64,000 nt of DNA. It comes from Cinnamomum chago. Taxonomy: Eukaryota; Streptophyta; Magnoliopsida; Laurales; Lauraceae. The first letter of the stretch is position 1. Each line of letters starts with the position of its first letter. Below, in pieces: positions 46,651 to 57,490 of the stretch. The notes under the pieces are model-generated. The model was not told where the DNA came from. It made no database searches and saw only the letters and a program-made list of their open reading frames with translations. Location: assembly GCA_038049695.1 (NCBI GenBank), contig CP142452.1:73661501-73725500 (forward strand). The letters run 5' to 3'. A program made the translations under genes and the position numbers.

Positions 46651-46920
46651 CTAGCACAATAACCCGTGCTAAGCACGGGCATGATGGGGAGGGTCTTCGC
46701 TCCATCTAACTACTTTTGAGACTTTTGTAATAAGTAATTACATGTTGGTATTGTGTGGTGTAGTGGTTAGGTTATCTATTTTAAAATGTAGAAGATTGAG
46801 AGTTCAAATTCCACCACCCATACCTTTTTAAGCTTTTTACCAAGGCTTCGTAAAAAAAGTCAAAATTGAAAAGAATTGGTCAAAATTGAATCCAAAACCC
46901 TCCGCTTTAATATATTATAA
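46651..46920 (-). mobile_element. 270-bp non-autonomous Helitron with exact empty site
   Basis: Absent from the sister LTR, where the site is the A/T junction between 44676 and 44677. On the minus strand it ends with the hairpin CCCGTGCTTAGCACGGG, 8 bases, then CTAG followed by T, and is preceded by A. Insertion between A and T without duplication, a 3' hairpin and CTAG are the Helitron signature. The 5' end reads TTATAATATATTAAAGCGG, slightly off the usual TC start. Inside, 46756-46812 is tRNA-like. Confidence 0.85.
46751..46826 (+). other. tRNA-like segment inside the Helitron
   Basis: TGGTGTAGTGGTTAG (46756-46770) matches a pol III A box and GAGAGTTCAAATTCC (about 46798-46812) a B box, at tRNA-like spacing, with complementary ends (GTGTGGTG/CACCACCCA). 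It does not fold cleanly to a full tRNA by eye and the anticodon arm is AU-rich, so a functional tRNA is unlikely. It is probably a tRNA-derived relic. Confidence 0.45.
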
Positions 46921-48592
46921 TTGCTGCACATCCATTGTGGGACCCCATTTGAAGATTAGCCAAGCCACCTAGAGGTTTCCAGAAGCATCCACCTCATTCA
47001 AATTAAAAAAGGATAAGAGATATACCTTATCAATGAAGATAAATCAAATCTGCAAAGAAGGTGTCCAGATTCAATGTATCTGTAAAATAACGGAAGAAAT
47101 AAAAGGAACCAAAAGGTAGCATACGAGAGTAGCTCCCTCCCCTGGACGTCCATTATCATTCTCTCTCCTCTTTCTCTAATTAATAGAATTTAGGAGTTAT
47201 TTTTGGGTATTCTGGAGCCCTGTTCTAGAAATTAGGATTTTTAGAAAAGAGATTTATGAGAGACCATTGTACAAGGAGATGCTATCAATGAAATTACTTA
47301 TGGAGTTCTTTTCGATGGCTAGCTAGATTTCTGGATTGGAGCACACAGATGAAGCTAAGTAGATCTTTAAGCTAATCTATGTGATTCTTCTATTACTTTC
47401 TTGTCTCTTTTAAATGTATGCTCTATTAGAATAATAGATCTGTCTTTATGCTTTAAGCAACCTCTATTTTGATTTTTAGTGAAAATAGTTTTATGATTTA
47501 TACTTATTTTGATAGATTATGCTTAGGGCTGAATCCTTTGATAGTTTATGCTTAATTTGATGAGTCATACTTATGATTTTTCATTCTTTTATGAGGCGAA
47601 GGAGGCTTGGGTTGTAACCATATTCTTTTTATTCAAAATTGATTTTTGCGAAAGACAAATCCTTCGGATCCAAAACATTGATTTGTTTATGATCTGAGTT
47701 AATTTTTTAGACAAATAGTAGAATAATTGCATGGATGGATTAATTATCTTGCTTAGTGGATTCTGGATGCTCTGATCTATTTTATATATTTGATTGGTTT
47801 GTGTTTCTGAATTTTTCTAATTTTTTTTCTTGGATCTCAATTACTTATTAATCTTTGATTAAAAAAATAAGATTTTAAATTTTAACTTAATAGATCTCCT
47901 TGTGGGATTCGACCTGTACTTGCCAATGTCTCAAAAGGACAGTTGTGCACTTGTAGTATTGAAAGATTGAATTTAAATTCACATCAATGATGATATCAAG
48001 ACTGGGCGATGCTCCACTTGAAATTAGGCTGTCAATCTGTCAAACACTCATACTCATCAATCTCTTTTTAGTCTCTACTCTCTAGTCCCCTCTAATTTCA
48101 GATAAACCATAAACCTTTTAATGCCCAAGTGCTTTATGCCTTTATGATTTTTCTTTCTCACTATCATGTTTCAAATTTTAATATGTTATCTTCATGGTCT
48201 TGAATTTCACAACTTACTTGATGATTGAGTTAGTATTAAATGATAATTGATATGTTATCTTTATTTTCTTATATTTTACACTAATAAATTGATCATGAGC
48301 ATCAATAATGGTTGTAGAAATACTTGAGAAGACAGCGAACTGCGACACAGACATGACTCATAACTTGAGGTGACTGAGATTTTGATTTATTGTTGTTACT
48401 AATAGAAAAAAATATTGTTTTTCAACATTTTCTAATATTCTAGATTTTTTGGATAGTTTTGTGAATCTTTTTGGATTAAAAAAATTGACACCACGACAAC
48501 CGCGACGGACCGATAATCGTGACCGATACTGATATCATATCGGTTTTTCAGCCCAGCCAATACCTCGTCCGAGATCGAAATTTAAAACCATG

Positions 48593-49904
48593 GTGTGAAT
48601 ACGGATAGGTTAGGTTTAGGTTGACCTAGAAATTTTTACTAATATATAATTGCTTGTTTGCGAGGAGTTGAGTAGAATAATGTAAACTATCAAATAAGAT
48701 AAAGTTGGGAAAAAGTTGAAATTTTCACTTCTCCCAATATGTGTTTTTTTTAAAGGTGGAGTAGAGTTCGATTAAAACTTTGACATTTTCCAATTAACTT
48801 CCAAAAAACCCCACCAAAAAAATAAAAAAACTTCCAAAAACACATACGGCATCATTGCAGTAGCTGATCCAGCTTTTGTAAGGGGATGGTTCTTTTATTT
48901 AGTACCTCATGCCAAGCAAAAAATCTAAAAAAAAAAAAAAAAAGAAATATCATGTCCCATCAATTGGAGTAATAGTAAATGAAAGAGGAAATGCTTTGGA
49001 GTGATTCCGAGATCTCTGCTGCTCATGTCCTATGGATTAGGAGTGGATCCTCCGTTTCTTTAAAAACAGGGAGATATGGTTTCATCCTTAATGGATTCCA
49101 ATGAAATAGTATCTTCCTCTTTCTATGAAGTAGAGGATTTGGACTCATGGACCAGAGGTATGTGGTAAAGAAATTTACTGTTCGTTTGGATTTAATTTCC
49201 ATTCTACCATTTCTCTCCAAACAAGTTGAAAAAAAATATAAATGTTGGTAAAAACTTCTCTCCTACCTCTACTTTATACATCTAAAGAAACAAACAGTCC
49301 CAATAGAAAGGAACTGGACCCCCAAACAGAGGAACCCTGTCTGGACAAATCAGGGGGTGACACATGAGGGGGCTGACGAAAGAGAAAAAGACTATCTCTC
49401 CTCCGCCCCCTGCATGTCGTCTCCTGATTCGTCCACACATGGGAACTTTCTTCTTCTAAACTCAGGAGCCGAGGAAAGAGAAAAAGACTCTCTCCTCCGT
49501 CCCTGCGTGTCATCCCCTGATTCGTCCAAACAGGGGAACCTTTTCCGTCTAAACTCAGGAGCTAAGGAAAAAGAAAAAGACTCTCTCTCCTCCGCCCCCT
49601 TTGTGTCGTCCCCCTGATTCTTCCAAATTGGGGAACCATCTCTGTCTGAACTCAGGAAACCCACAACCAAATGCAAGTTGGTAAGTACCCTGGTGTCACC
49701 TTTGTGCAGGACTTGTCAAGGTGAATCTTTATCAGGGGTCCTATTTTTGGTCTTCGTAGCAGTGTTCTCCCCTTTCAATGCCTTCTTCTCTAGAAAAGCC
49801 TTTACACAAACATCCCCAGGGAAATCGACAAATATCCCGCTTTGTGAGAATCATTAACAAGAATATCTTCCTATTTGTATGACATTTCAAAACAATTTTC
49901 CTTC
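48593..49904. other. Non-coding unit DNA with minisatellite (X2)
   Basis: Collinear with 25295-26617. The ~95-bp minisatellite recurs at about 49330-49662. The single CCTTC at 49900-49904 is the site that carries the solo LTR in X1. Confidence 0.6.
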
Positions 49905-50652
49905 ACCGTCGATCAAAACACATTCATTGAATTTCTCAGGAAAAACCAGTAGTTTCCCACCACCTACTTTTCCAGTACAATTAAAAAACCAGAATGCGGT
50001 AGACCGAGTGTTGAGTCAAAGACTACAATTTGTGTAGAAGATCTTGGTTTTAACCATATTAATCTCGAGTCCGTATCCACTGTCGCAGGCATGATATGCT
50101 CACTGTGAGTGGGGGAAATCACGTCGCAAAATTTTCCACGCCAGCAACCATTAATCCTACGGCAACGTGATTCTTGAAATGGAGTTCTAATATAATAAGC
50201 AAATGGTATAGGGGGCCTATCATAAATATTGAAAATTGAAACTGTGTCTGAAATCATGATTTAGAACCTAGGCGTTATCTGTCTTCACTTGTAATCTGTC
50301 TTCTTTGGTCCTCTGTATCCTTCTTTCGGGGGCTCTTTGAGCTCTTTTCCCCGTTTTTTTCTTTTAATACAATTGCTCTAAAAGCACAAAAAAAAAAAGG
50401 AAAAAAAAAATTCCATGCAAACGAAGGGCCCTAAGAAAAGTAAAAATGAAGATATAGAAAGAAAAAAAAATTCTTCTAAAAGAAAGATGCTGACAAAAAT
50501 CCAAAGTCCCAAACTCTATAATGAGAAGAGTATCCAAGACTCTGTCTGAAATCATGATTTAGAACCCATGCGTCTACTAAATGATAACAACTATCTACTA
50601 ATGTGAATAATGCTAATTAACAGCTCATCTACCTATGTTACAATCAACAGCT
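49905..50652. other. Flank of LecRK3: inverted-repeat arm, LINE-tail-like stretch, LINE target
   Basis: 49940-50066 is the left arm paired with 59667-59780. About 50280-50400 is the CT-rich, A-ended stretch. 50621-50652 (cagctcatctacctatgtta and onward) recurs immediately after the LINE at 57260. Confidence 0.6.
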
Positions 50653-50741
50653 ACTTGACCCATCCTAAACAAATGGAAAGAACGGAGAAGCAGCAGCCAA
50701 ACACCACAGACAACGGAGAAGCAGGGGATAGAGGAGGCTAG

Positions 50742-52943
50742 ACGACTGCTGGCAGTTCCAGGGGAAGGAAACGAGTTTCGGTCAAGTGGGAGGATTTGGT
50801 TTCCGTGTTTGTTAGTAATCTGCCAGAACTCATAGTGAGTGATCAACTGAGGCTTGCCTTCACTCCAGTGGGGAAGGTCTTCGATGCTTTCATCCCTGCC
50901 TCTAGTAGGAAGGGTAGAGGTTTTTGCTTTGGATTTGTGCGTTTTGGCAATTTGGAGACTGCTCTCAAAGCAGTTAAGATGATGAACGGGAGGAGTTTTG
51001 CTAGTAGGAGGTTGGAAGTTAATATTGCTAGATCTGGTTGGTCCCAGAGGGAAAGGAGGGATGGGGCTTGGAGGAAGGATAGGAAGAGAGTTACAGGTGC
51101 TTCTCTTAACTCAAATTTATTGCCTGTGCCAAAGGAGAAAAAGGTTTCGGTGGTCTTGAAGACTCCTAATGAAGACACAGTACAGCAGCATTTCAGCTTT
51201 CTGGATGTGGTGAAAGGGACTCACCTGCAAGGGGGAAAAACAATCGTTGTTCCCAAAGAGGTTGTCAACAATAACTCTGGGTGGTTGTCCAACTCTATGG
51301 TGGGTATAGTTCGTAGCGAAGGAGTTATTCCTTCCATCACTGGCATTTATGAGGAAGATGGTATCAAAGGGGTGAAGGTGGCTACTTTGGGTGGTAGGAG
51401 GGTGTTGGTATCCTTTCCAAATCTGGAGGAGTTTTCATTGTTGCTGGATGACCCAAAAGCCGCTTCAAATCAGGTGTTTGTCTCCTTGCAAAGGTGGATG
51501 CCAAAGCCTTCTACTTCTTTGAGGAAGGTTTGGTTGCAGTGTTTTGGAGTCCCTCTCCATGGATGGAGTGCAGAGGTGTTTGAGTCCATCGGAAGGAAAG
51601 TTGGGGATGTTGTGGAGGTTGCTCCAGAGACGTTGAATAAAGCTTCCTTGGAATTTGGTAGAATTTGTGTCCAAACAGATGATTTTTCCTTCATCTACAA
51701 GGAGATGGAAATCAAGATCTTTGATCTTTTGTTTAGGGTGGTTGCAAGGGAGGAGATGGTCTTTCAAGGGTGTTCCATTATGGATGGATTGGGACATTCC
51801 AAGGCATTTGAGATGGTGAAGACTAGGGTTCAGATACACACATCAGAGGAAAAGAGAAAACATGTGTTTGAGTCGGTAGACTCTACCTCGGATGTCGGCG
51901 CCGGCGAAGATGGTAAGCAGAAGGAGATCGGCATGCCGTCAATCGGTGAGGGCCATTGCAAATCAAATGACGTGGCATCAGCTGATAGGTGTCCATCTTC
52001 CCAAAGCACTCAATGCAATTGCAAGCTGGCCATGTCAGGTGGGCATGATAGAGGTGTGGATCACTTTTCAAAAAATTTCCTTTTTGATGAAACTATTCAA
52101 AGAGAGATGGGGGTCAAACACCATGCTTCACTCAGATGTGATATATAGGAAAGCTTGTTGTCAGAGGAGAGCTGCTCTGTGTTACCTGAGGGAAAAGAAG
52201 TTGGAGCTCCAAAGCCTCTAGTCATTAACACTTTGCTTGGAGCTGATGACAGGGATAGAGGTGCTGGAGCCCCATCATCCACATGTCAGCACTCAATCTC
52301 ATCCAATATAAAGTCCTCTAAGAAACTATCTAGAATAGAAAAAACTACTTTTACTGGGTCAGACTTGCTAGAGAGTGGGCCACAAGTTTTGGGTCAGATG
52401 GTTAAAAAGCCCACAGGTGGTGTTTCTTTAGAAGTAGCTCATGGCCCCATCTTAGACGATGAAATTGTGCTTGACTCTCAGGCTAGTGGGGTTCCCTCCT
52501 TTAAGCAGAGTTCTGATGGGTCTATCCCTTCAGGTATGGTTCTCAGGACTGTATGGCAAAAACATATTCGTTTTCTTCGGGCTTCAAGATCTAGGCGTGG
52601 GAGAAGGGGTATGAAGCAAATTCGGTCCACTTCACTCAGGGTAGAGGGGAATAAGGATGACTCTTCCCATGAGGCAAATGCACAAGGTTTTGCTCTTTTG
52701 GAGACTGGGGACAATGCTGTAAGCAAGAACAATGCCGGTAATACGACCAATCTAGCTAGGGAAGGTGGGCCAGTGGAGCATGCCTCAAGTTGTGAGATGG
52801 ATATTGTTGCTGCAGCTACGGAGGAAGCTTTTAAGACTCTTGAGTTAGGCAAAGGGCTAGGCATCTCTATAGAAGAAAATGAAGCAGAGATGCTGCAGCA
52901 GCTAATTGAGGTTGAGGTTGCTGAGATTGAGGGTAAGTTTTGA
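50742..52943 (+). pseudogene. LINE ORF1: RRM plus DUF4283-like protein
   Basis: The frame opens after a TAG at 50739-50741 and reads RKRVSVKWEDLVSVFVSNLP, so an RRM (RNP2 VFVSNLP, RNP1 RGFCFGFVRF) lies near the start. No ATG precedes the RRM, so the original start is lost or was further upstream. A DUF4283-like stretch follows (VWLQCFGVPLHGW, about 51530-51570). An in-frame TAG at 52146-52148 interrupts the frame, which then stays open in the same phase to 52943. Plant L1 ORF1 proteins bind the element's RNA. No CCHC knuckle was seen. Confidence 0.8.
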
Positions 52944-52989
52944 TATTTCTTGTTTACCCTTGTCCTTTTGAGGTGCTTTTATTATCATT

Positions 52990-55900
52990 ATGATTATTGT
53001 TTCTCTGAATGTAAGGGGGATTGGTAGTCCTGAGAAAAGGCTAGCTATTAGAAAGTTGATCAGGAAGCACAAAATTGATTGTTTACTTCTTCAGGAGACT
53101 AAAGTGTCATCTAATATTAACAATGTTATTCGGGAAATTTGGGGAAATCGAAGGTGTGATTGGAGTTGGGTCCCCTCCGCTGGGGTTTCAGGTGGGCTAA
53201 TCTCTATTTGGAATGAGGACGTGTTAGTGATGGAGGATGTCTTCTTAGCTGATAGGGTCTTGGCTGTCAAGGTTCGAGGAGTTAATGATGGGTTTGTTTG
53301 GGCTTTTGCCAATGTCTATGGGCCGAATGTGCAGTCTGAGCGAGGTGATTTTTTGGATTTTCTTTCTAATGTTAAATCTCAATGGCCTATTCCTTGGGTT
53401 TTTTGTGGAGATTTTAATATGGTCAGATTTCCTCATGAGAAGAAAGGGAGGAGCTTCATTTCTCGCTCGATGGAGTTATTTTCTAATTTCATTAGTGATA
53501 ATGAATTTATTGATCTTCCGCTCCAAGGGAGAAGGTATACATGGTCAAATCTTAGACATCAGGCGGCTATGAGTAGAATTGACAGGTTTTTATTGTCTAA
53601 GGAGTGGGATGACCATTTTCCTGGTACCATTCAGATAGCCCTTCCGCGAATAATCTCAGATCATTGTCCTATCAAATTGTGTTCTAACTCTGTTGATTGG
53701 GGGCCTAAACCTTTTTGTTTTGAGAATTGTTGGCTGGAGAACAAAGACTTCTTGGTTTTGGCTCGTTCATGGTGGAATCAAGTGGAAGTTACTGGCTACT
53801 CTGGTTATAAGTTATGTAGAAAGCTTCAAGTTCTTAAAGAGTGCATCATAAAGTGGAATAGAGATGTCTTTGGTAGGATTGATGAATCAAGAGAAACTTT
53901 TTCCAGACTGGTGGATGATATTGATAAAGAAGGGGAAAGCCGGGATTTGAGGCCAGAAGAGATCGAAGCTAGGCGTATTGCTACCAAAAGGATTTGGGAC
54001 TTAAATCGATGGGAGGAAATTTCTTGGAGGCAGAAATCAAGAGTGACTTGGCTTAAAGAGGGTGATAAAAATACTAGTTTCTTCCATCGTTTGGCTTCTA
54101 TGAGGAGCAGAGTAAATTTTTTGGGGCAGATAAGTCAAGGTAGTAGAGTCTTGGAGAGTCCTTCTAAAGTCAAGGAAGCGGTTGCTCATTTTTTTGAAAA
54201 TCTTTATAGTGGTGAGAATGTCGTGAGGCCTAAGCTAGATGGGGTTTCTTTTCCCTCAATTCCTCAAGATGTTCAAAGATGGTTGGAGAAGGAGTTTGAG
54301 GAGGAGGAAGTTGCTAGAGCCTTAGAAGAATGTGATGGGGATAAAGCTCCAGGTCCAGACGGGTTTAATTTTTCTTGCATAAAAGCAGGATGGGGGTACC
54401 TTAAAGAAGATTTCAGAGATATGCTTTCCGAGTTTCATAGGAGGGGGAGAATTAATAGAGAGATGAATGCAACCTTCTTAACCCTAATCCCTAAAGTGCC
54501 TAATCCTGTGGAACTACGTGATTACATACCTATTAGCCTTGTGGGGTGTACGTTGGTATAAATTGTTAGCTAAGATTTTGGCAAACCGTCTGAAGAATGT
54601 TATGCCTCTCATTATCAGTCCTTTCCAAGGGGCCTTTGTGGCGAAAAGACAGATTCTTGATGGCGTGTTAATTGCGAATGAGCTAATTGATTCAAGAAAA
54701 AGGTCTAAAGTTGAAGCGGTCATTTTAAAGATTGTTTTGGAGAATGCTTATGATCATGTTGAATGGAATTTTGTTGATTACATGCTTCTTAGATTTGGAT
54801 TTGGGGAAACTTGGCGACGATGGATGCATGAGTGTATTTCGACTACATCTTTTTCTGTGTTGGTCAATGGCTCCCCCTCGAAGTTGTTCAAAGGTTCCAG
54901 AGGCATCCGGCAAGGGGATCCCCTCTCCCCTTTTTTATTTACAATAGTGGTGGAGGCTCTAAGTTCACTTCTGGTGAAAGCTAGAGAGATAGGAGTGATA
55001 AGTGGGTTTGAGACTAGTAGAAATGGGGAGGTTATCACTCACTTGCAATTTGCAGATGATACGATTCTTTTCAGCTCCACTAAAATGGAGGAAATCAGGG
55101 CTCTTAAAAGAATTTTGCGGTGTTTTCAGCTGGTTTTAGGTTTGAAGGTTAATATTTCCAAAAGTCGATTGGTGGGAGTTGGGTGCTCTGAAGAAACCAC
55201 TCAGTCTTTGGCAGCCATGTTGCATTACAAATGGGGGAGACTACCCATGTTATACTTGGGCCTTCCGATAGGGGTGAAGTCAAGATCTAAGTCTTTGTGG
55301 GATCCAGTCATTCACAATTTTGAGAAGAAGTTGTCTTCTTGGAAGCGGCAATATTTATCTTTGGGCGGAAGGATCACTTTGATAAAAGCTTGCTTGTCAA
55401 ACATCCCGGTGTACTATATGTCACTTTTCAAGATGCCAAAGGCGGTGGTGGAAAGACTAGACCGTATTCGCAGGAACTTTCTTTGGGAGGGTAAGAGTAA
55501 TAAGAAAAATCTGCGTTTAATGAAGTGGAGTGAGGTGATTAAACCAAAGTCGTGTGGGGGTTTAGGCCTTAGTAATTTGGAGTATAAAAATGCGGCTTTA
55601 TTAGTGAAGTGGTGGTGGAGGTTTGGAGATGAGAGGGAGGCTCTTTGGAGGAAGGTTATTGTTGACAAGTATGGGGTGGACAATTCGGGGTGGTGGCCTA
55701 ATCCGGGTCATAGATCTCGCAGATCGAGTTTGTGGGGTGCAATTGCTTCAGTTGGGGATTCGTCTTCTGTAAGTGGGGAAGTGTTGTCCAAAGGGGTGGG
55801 TTTTGTGGTGGGGGATGGGAGGGCCATTAGGTTTTGGTTAGATGATTGGATTGGGGTGGGTCCCTTGTGTGAATTGTTTCCTAGGGTCTTTAGATTAGTG

Positions 55901-57129
55901 TCCAATAAGGAGTCTGTTGTCAGTGAGTGTTATGAGGTGAGGGATGGTTGTACTTTGTGGGATGTGAACTTTAGAAGAAGTCTTCGTTTCTCAGAGGATG
56001 TCCAGTATGAGGAGTTGTTAAGTCTTCTCTCTAACGTTTTTTTGTGCAGGGTTTCTAAGGATTTTAGGATTTGGAAGCCATCCATATCGGGAGAATTCTC
56101 CGTGAAAGCATTCTACTCGGCTTTGGAGGGGAACCATCTCCCTAGAGCTCCTTCTTCCCTTGTTTGGACGGGTTTGGTTCCTCCCCGAGTGGAGGCTTTT
56201 TGTTGGTTAGCAGTGGCAGCTAAGATCTCAACAGCAGATAACTTGAGGAGAAGAGGATTGACATCATCCACCATCAATGACACTTGTGTGATGTGTCATA
56301 AGGAGTTGGAGTCGGTGAACCATCTTCTTCTTCATTGTGAGTTTACATCCAACGTTTGGGGCCATTTTATTGGTAGGTGTGGTGTAGATTGGTGTTGTCC
56401 TGAGAAGATTGCTGATGCGGCAGAGTCTTGGTTGGGAGGTTGTTTTGTTGGTTGCGGTCGTATTCTTTGGAGGATAACTCCATTTGCTATTTTGTGGTCC
56501 ATTTGGAAGGAAAGAAATGATAGAATTTTTAGGAGTTCCTCTTCAACTTCTGCGGAGTTGATTTCTAAGATCACTTTAACGATTACGAAGTGGGCTTTGG
56601 GTAGAAAGGAATTCTCTAATTTTTCACTTCATGACATTCTTATAAATTGGGAATCATGTATGGGGTGTAGCCCAGTCAAAGTAAGAAAATCTATTCTTTG
56701 GTCTCCTCCTCCTATTGGTGTGTTTAAGTTCAATGTTGATGGGGCTGCAAGAGGGAAGCCTGGGCCAGCTGGTATTGGAGGGGTGCTTCGAAATTGCAAT
56801 GGGGACGTTTTATTTATGTTCTCCAAATATGTGGGGGTTTGTGATTCTAATGAAGCTGAGGTTTTAACTATTCTGGAATCTCTTCGGTGTTTTTCGAGGT
56901 ACTACTATGGCAATCTTACTGTGGAGAGTGATTCTTCTAATGCAGTGAGTTGGGTTTCAAACCGGAAGGCTTATGGAAGTTTCAGTTCCTCGTCAATGAA
57001 ATCCGTGTTTTATCCACCGCCATTAATGTTAGCTTTCAGCATAAGAGTAGGTCATCAAACATGATGGCGGACGCTTTAGCCAAGCAAGGTGTTGAGAGAG
57101 TTTCCCCTTGGGAGGGTTTTATTATGTAG
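52990..57129 (+). pseudogene. LINE ORF2: endonuclease, reverse transcriptase, RNase H
   Basis: ATG at 52990. The AP-type endonuclease has QETK (residues 35-38), GDFN (140-143) and SDH (223-225). The reverse transcriptase begins with DKAPGPDGF. A net +1 shift near 54552-54558 (consistent with four extra bases before YKLLAKILANRLK) moves the frame. The RT then continues with QGDPLSP and FADD (about 55049-55060), but motif A reads KIVLENAYD where KLDLEKAYD is usual: the catalytic Asp is Val at 54734-54736. A zinc-binding zf-RVT region (CVMCHKELESVNHLLLHCEF) follows. The RNase H has FNVDGAARG, NEAE and ESDSSNA. A second shift near 57000 puts the end, MADALAKQG, in another frame, with TAG at 57127-57129. 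It is inactive. Confidence 0.9.
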
Positions 57130-57490
57130 TTGTGGTGTTAGGGGGTACACTTCTCTTGTACCTCTGTTTTCTTTTCCCTTTTTCTTTTCTTCATGTACTC
57201 TTTATTTGTATTCTTTTCTCTTTTAATATAAGTTTCTGTTACCGATCAAAAAAAAAAAAACAGCTCATCTACCTATGTTACAATCAACAGCTCATCTACC
57301 AATGTTACAATGCTAATTATCTTCCTCAGATTTCATTGTCACTATGAGAGAATTATCTTGCATGGTGATGTGGTGGCTGATAAAGGCCAATAAATTCACA
57401 AATAAAACTCTTGTTTTGTTTCAAATGTCAGCAGTTGGATTTATTTTTGAAGAATCTTGATCTTTAGCAATGGTGCAGTGAAATATGGCA

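Larger units (their letters stand above)
44207..47987 (+). mobile_element. Small non-autonomous two-LTR element
   Basis: Direct repeats at about 44207-45742 and about 46183-47987 (about 1.53 kb each, after discounting a 270-base Helitron in the second) flank only ~440 bases that show no coding domain and end in a purine-rich AAAAGGAGGGG. The repeats end ATTCACATCA and contain 'gtgggattcgacctgtactt', text seen near the 5' LTR ends of Tat/Athila-type elements. It is therefore probably a short derivative of a Ty3/gypsy lineage. The two copies differ by about 3% over the first ~480 aligned bases (hand count of 16 differences), pointing to an age of the order of one to a few million years. The left edge may be shortened by the gypsy element. 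Confidence 0.65.
38306..48592. mobile_element. Second copy of the 1.27-kb hAT-like element, split by a retroelement cluster
   Basis: The left end begins after GTGTGATT (38298-38305) and matches 24027 onward for only about 25 bases. The right part, from about 47990 to 48592, matches 24692-25294 and is followed by GTGTGAAT (48593-48600). About 640 bases of the element are missing and replaced by 9.66 kb of nested LTR-element sequence. The X1 copy is uninterrupted, so this happened after the duplication. Confidence 0.8.
50653..57259 (+). mobile_element. L1-type LINE, nearly full length, inactive
   Basis: A 6.6-kb element with ORF1 (RRM-type), ORF2 (endonuclease, reverse transcriptase, zinc-binding region, RNase H), a CT-rich 3' end and a 12-base A tail (57248-57259). 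Flanking text 'cagctcatctacctatgtta'... occurs on both sides over 32 bases. However, LecRK2's uninterrupted site already has this phrase three times, so the true target duplication may be only AACAGCT, shared with the A tail. Absent from X1, so it inserted after the duplication. Lesions: no ATG for ORF1, one stop in ORF1, two frameshifts in ORF2 and loss of a reverse-transcriptase aspartate. Confidence 0.93.

Noticed and set aside
46751-46826. Functional tRNA gene
   Set aside because: A- and B-box-like strings exist, but the acceptor and anticodon arms do not pair convincingly.
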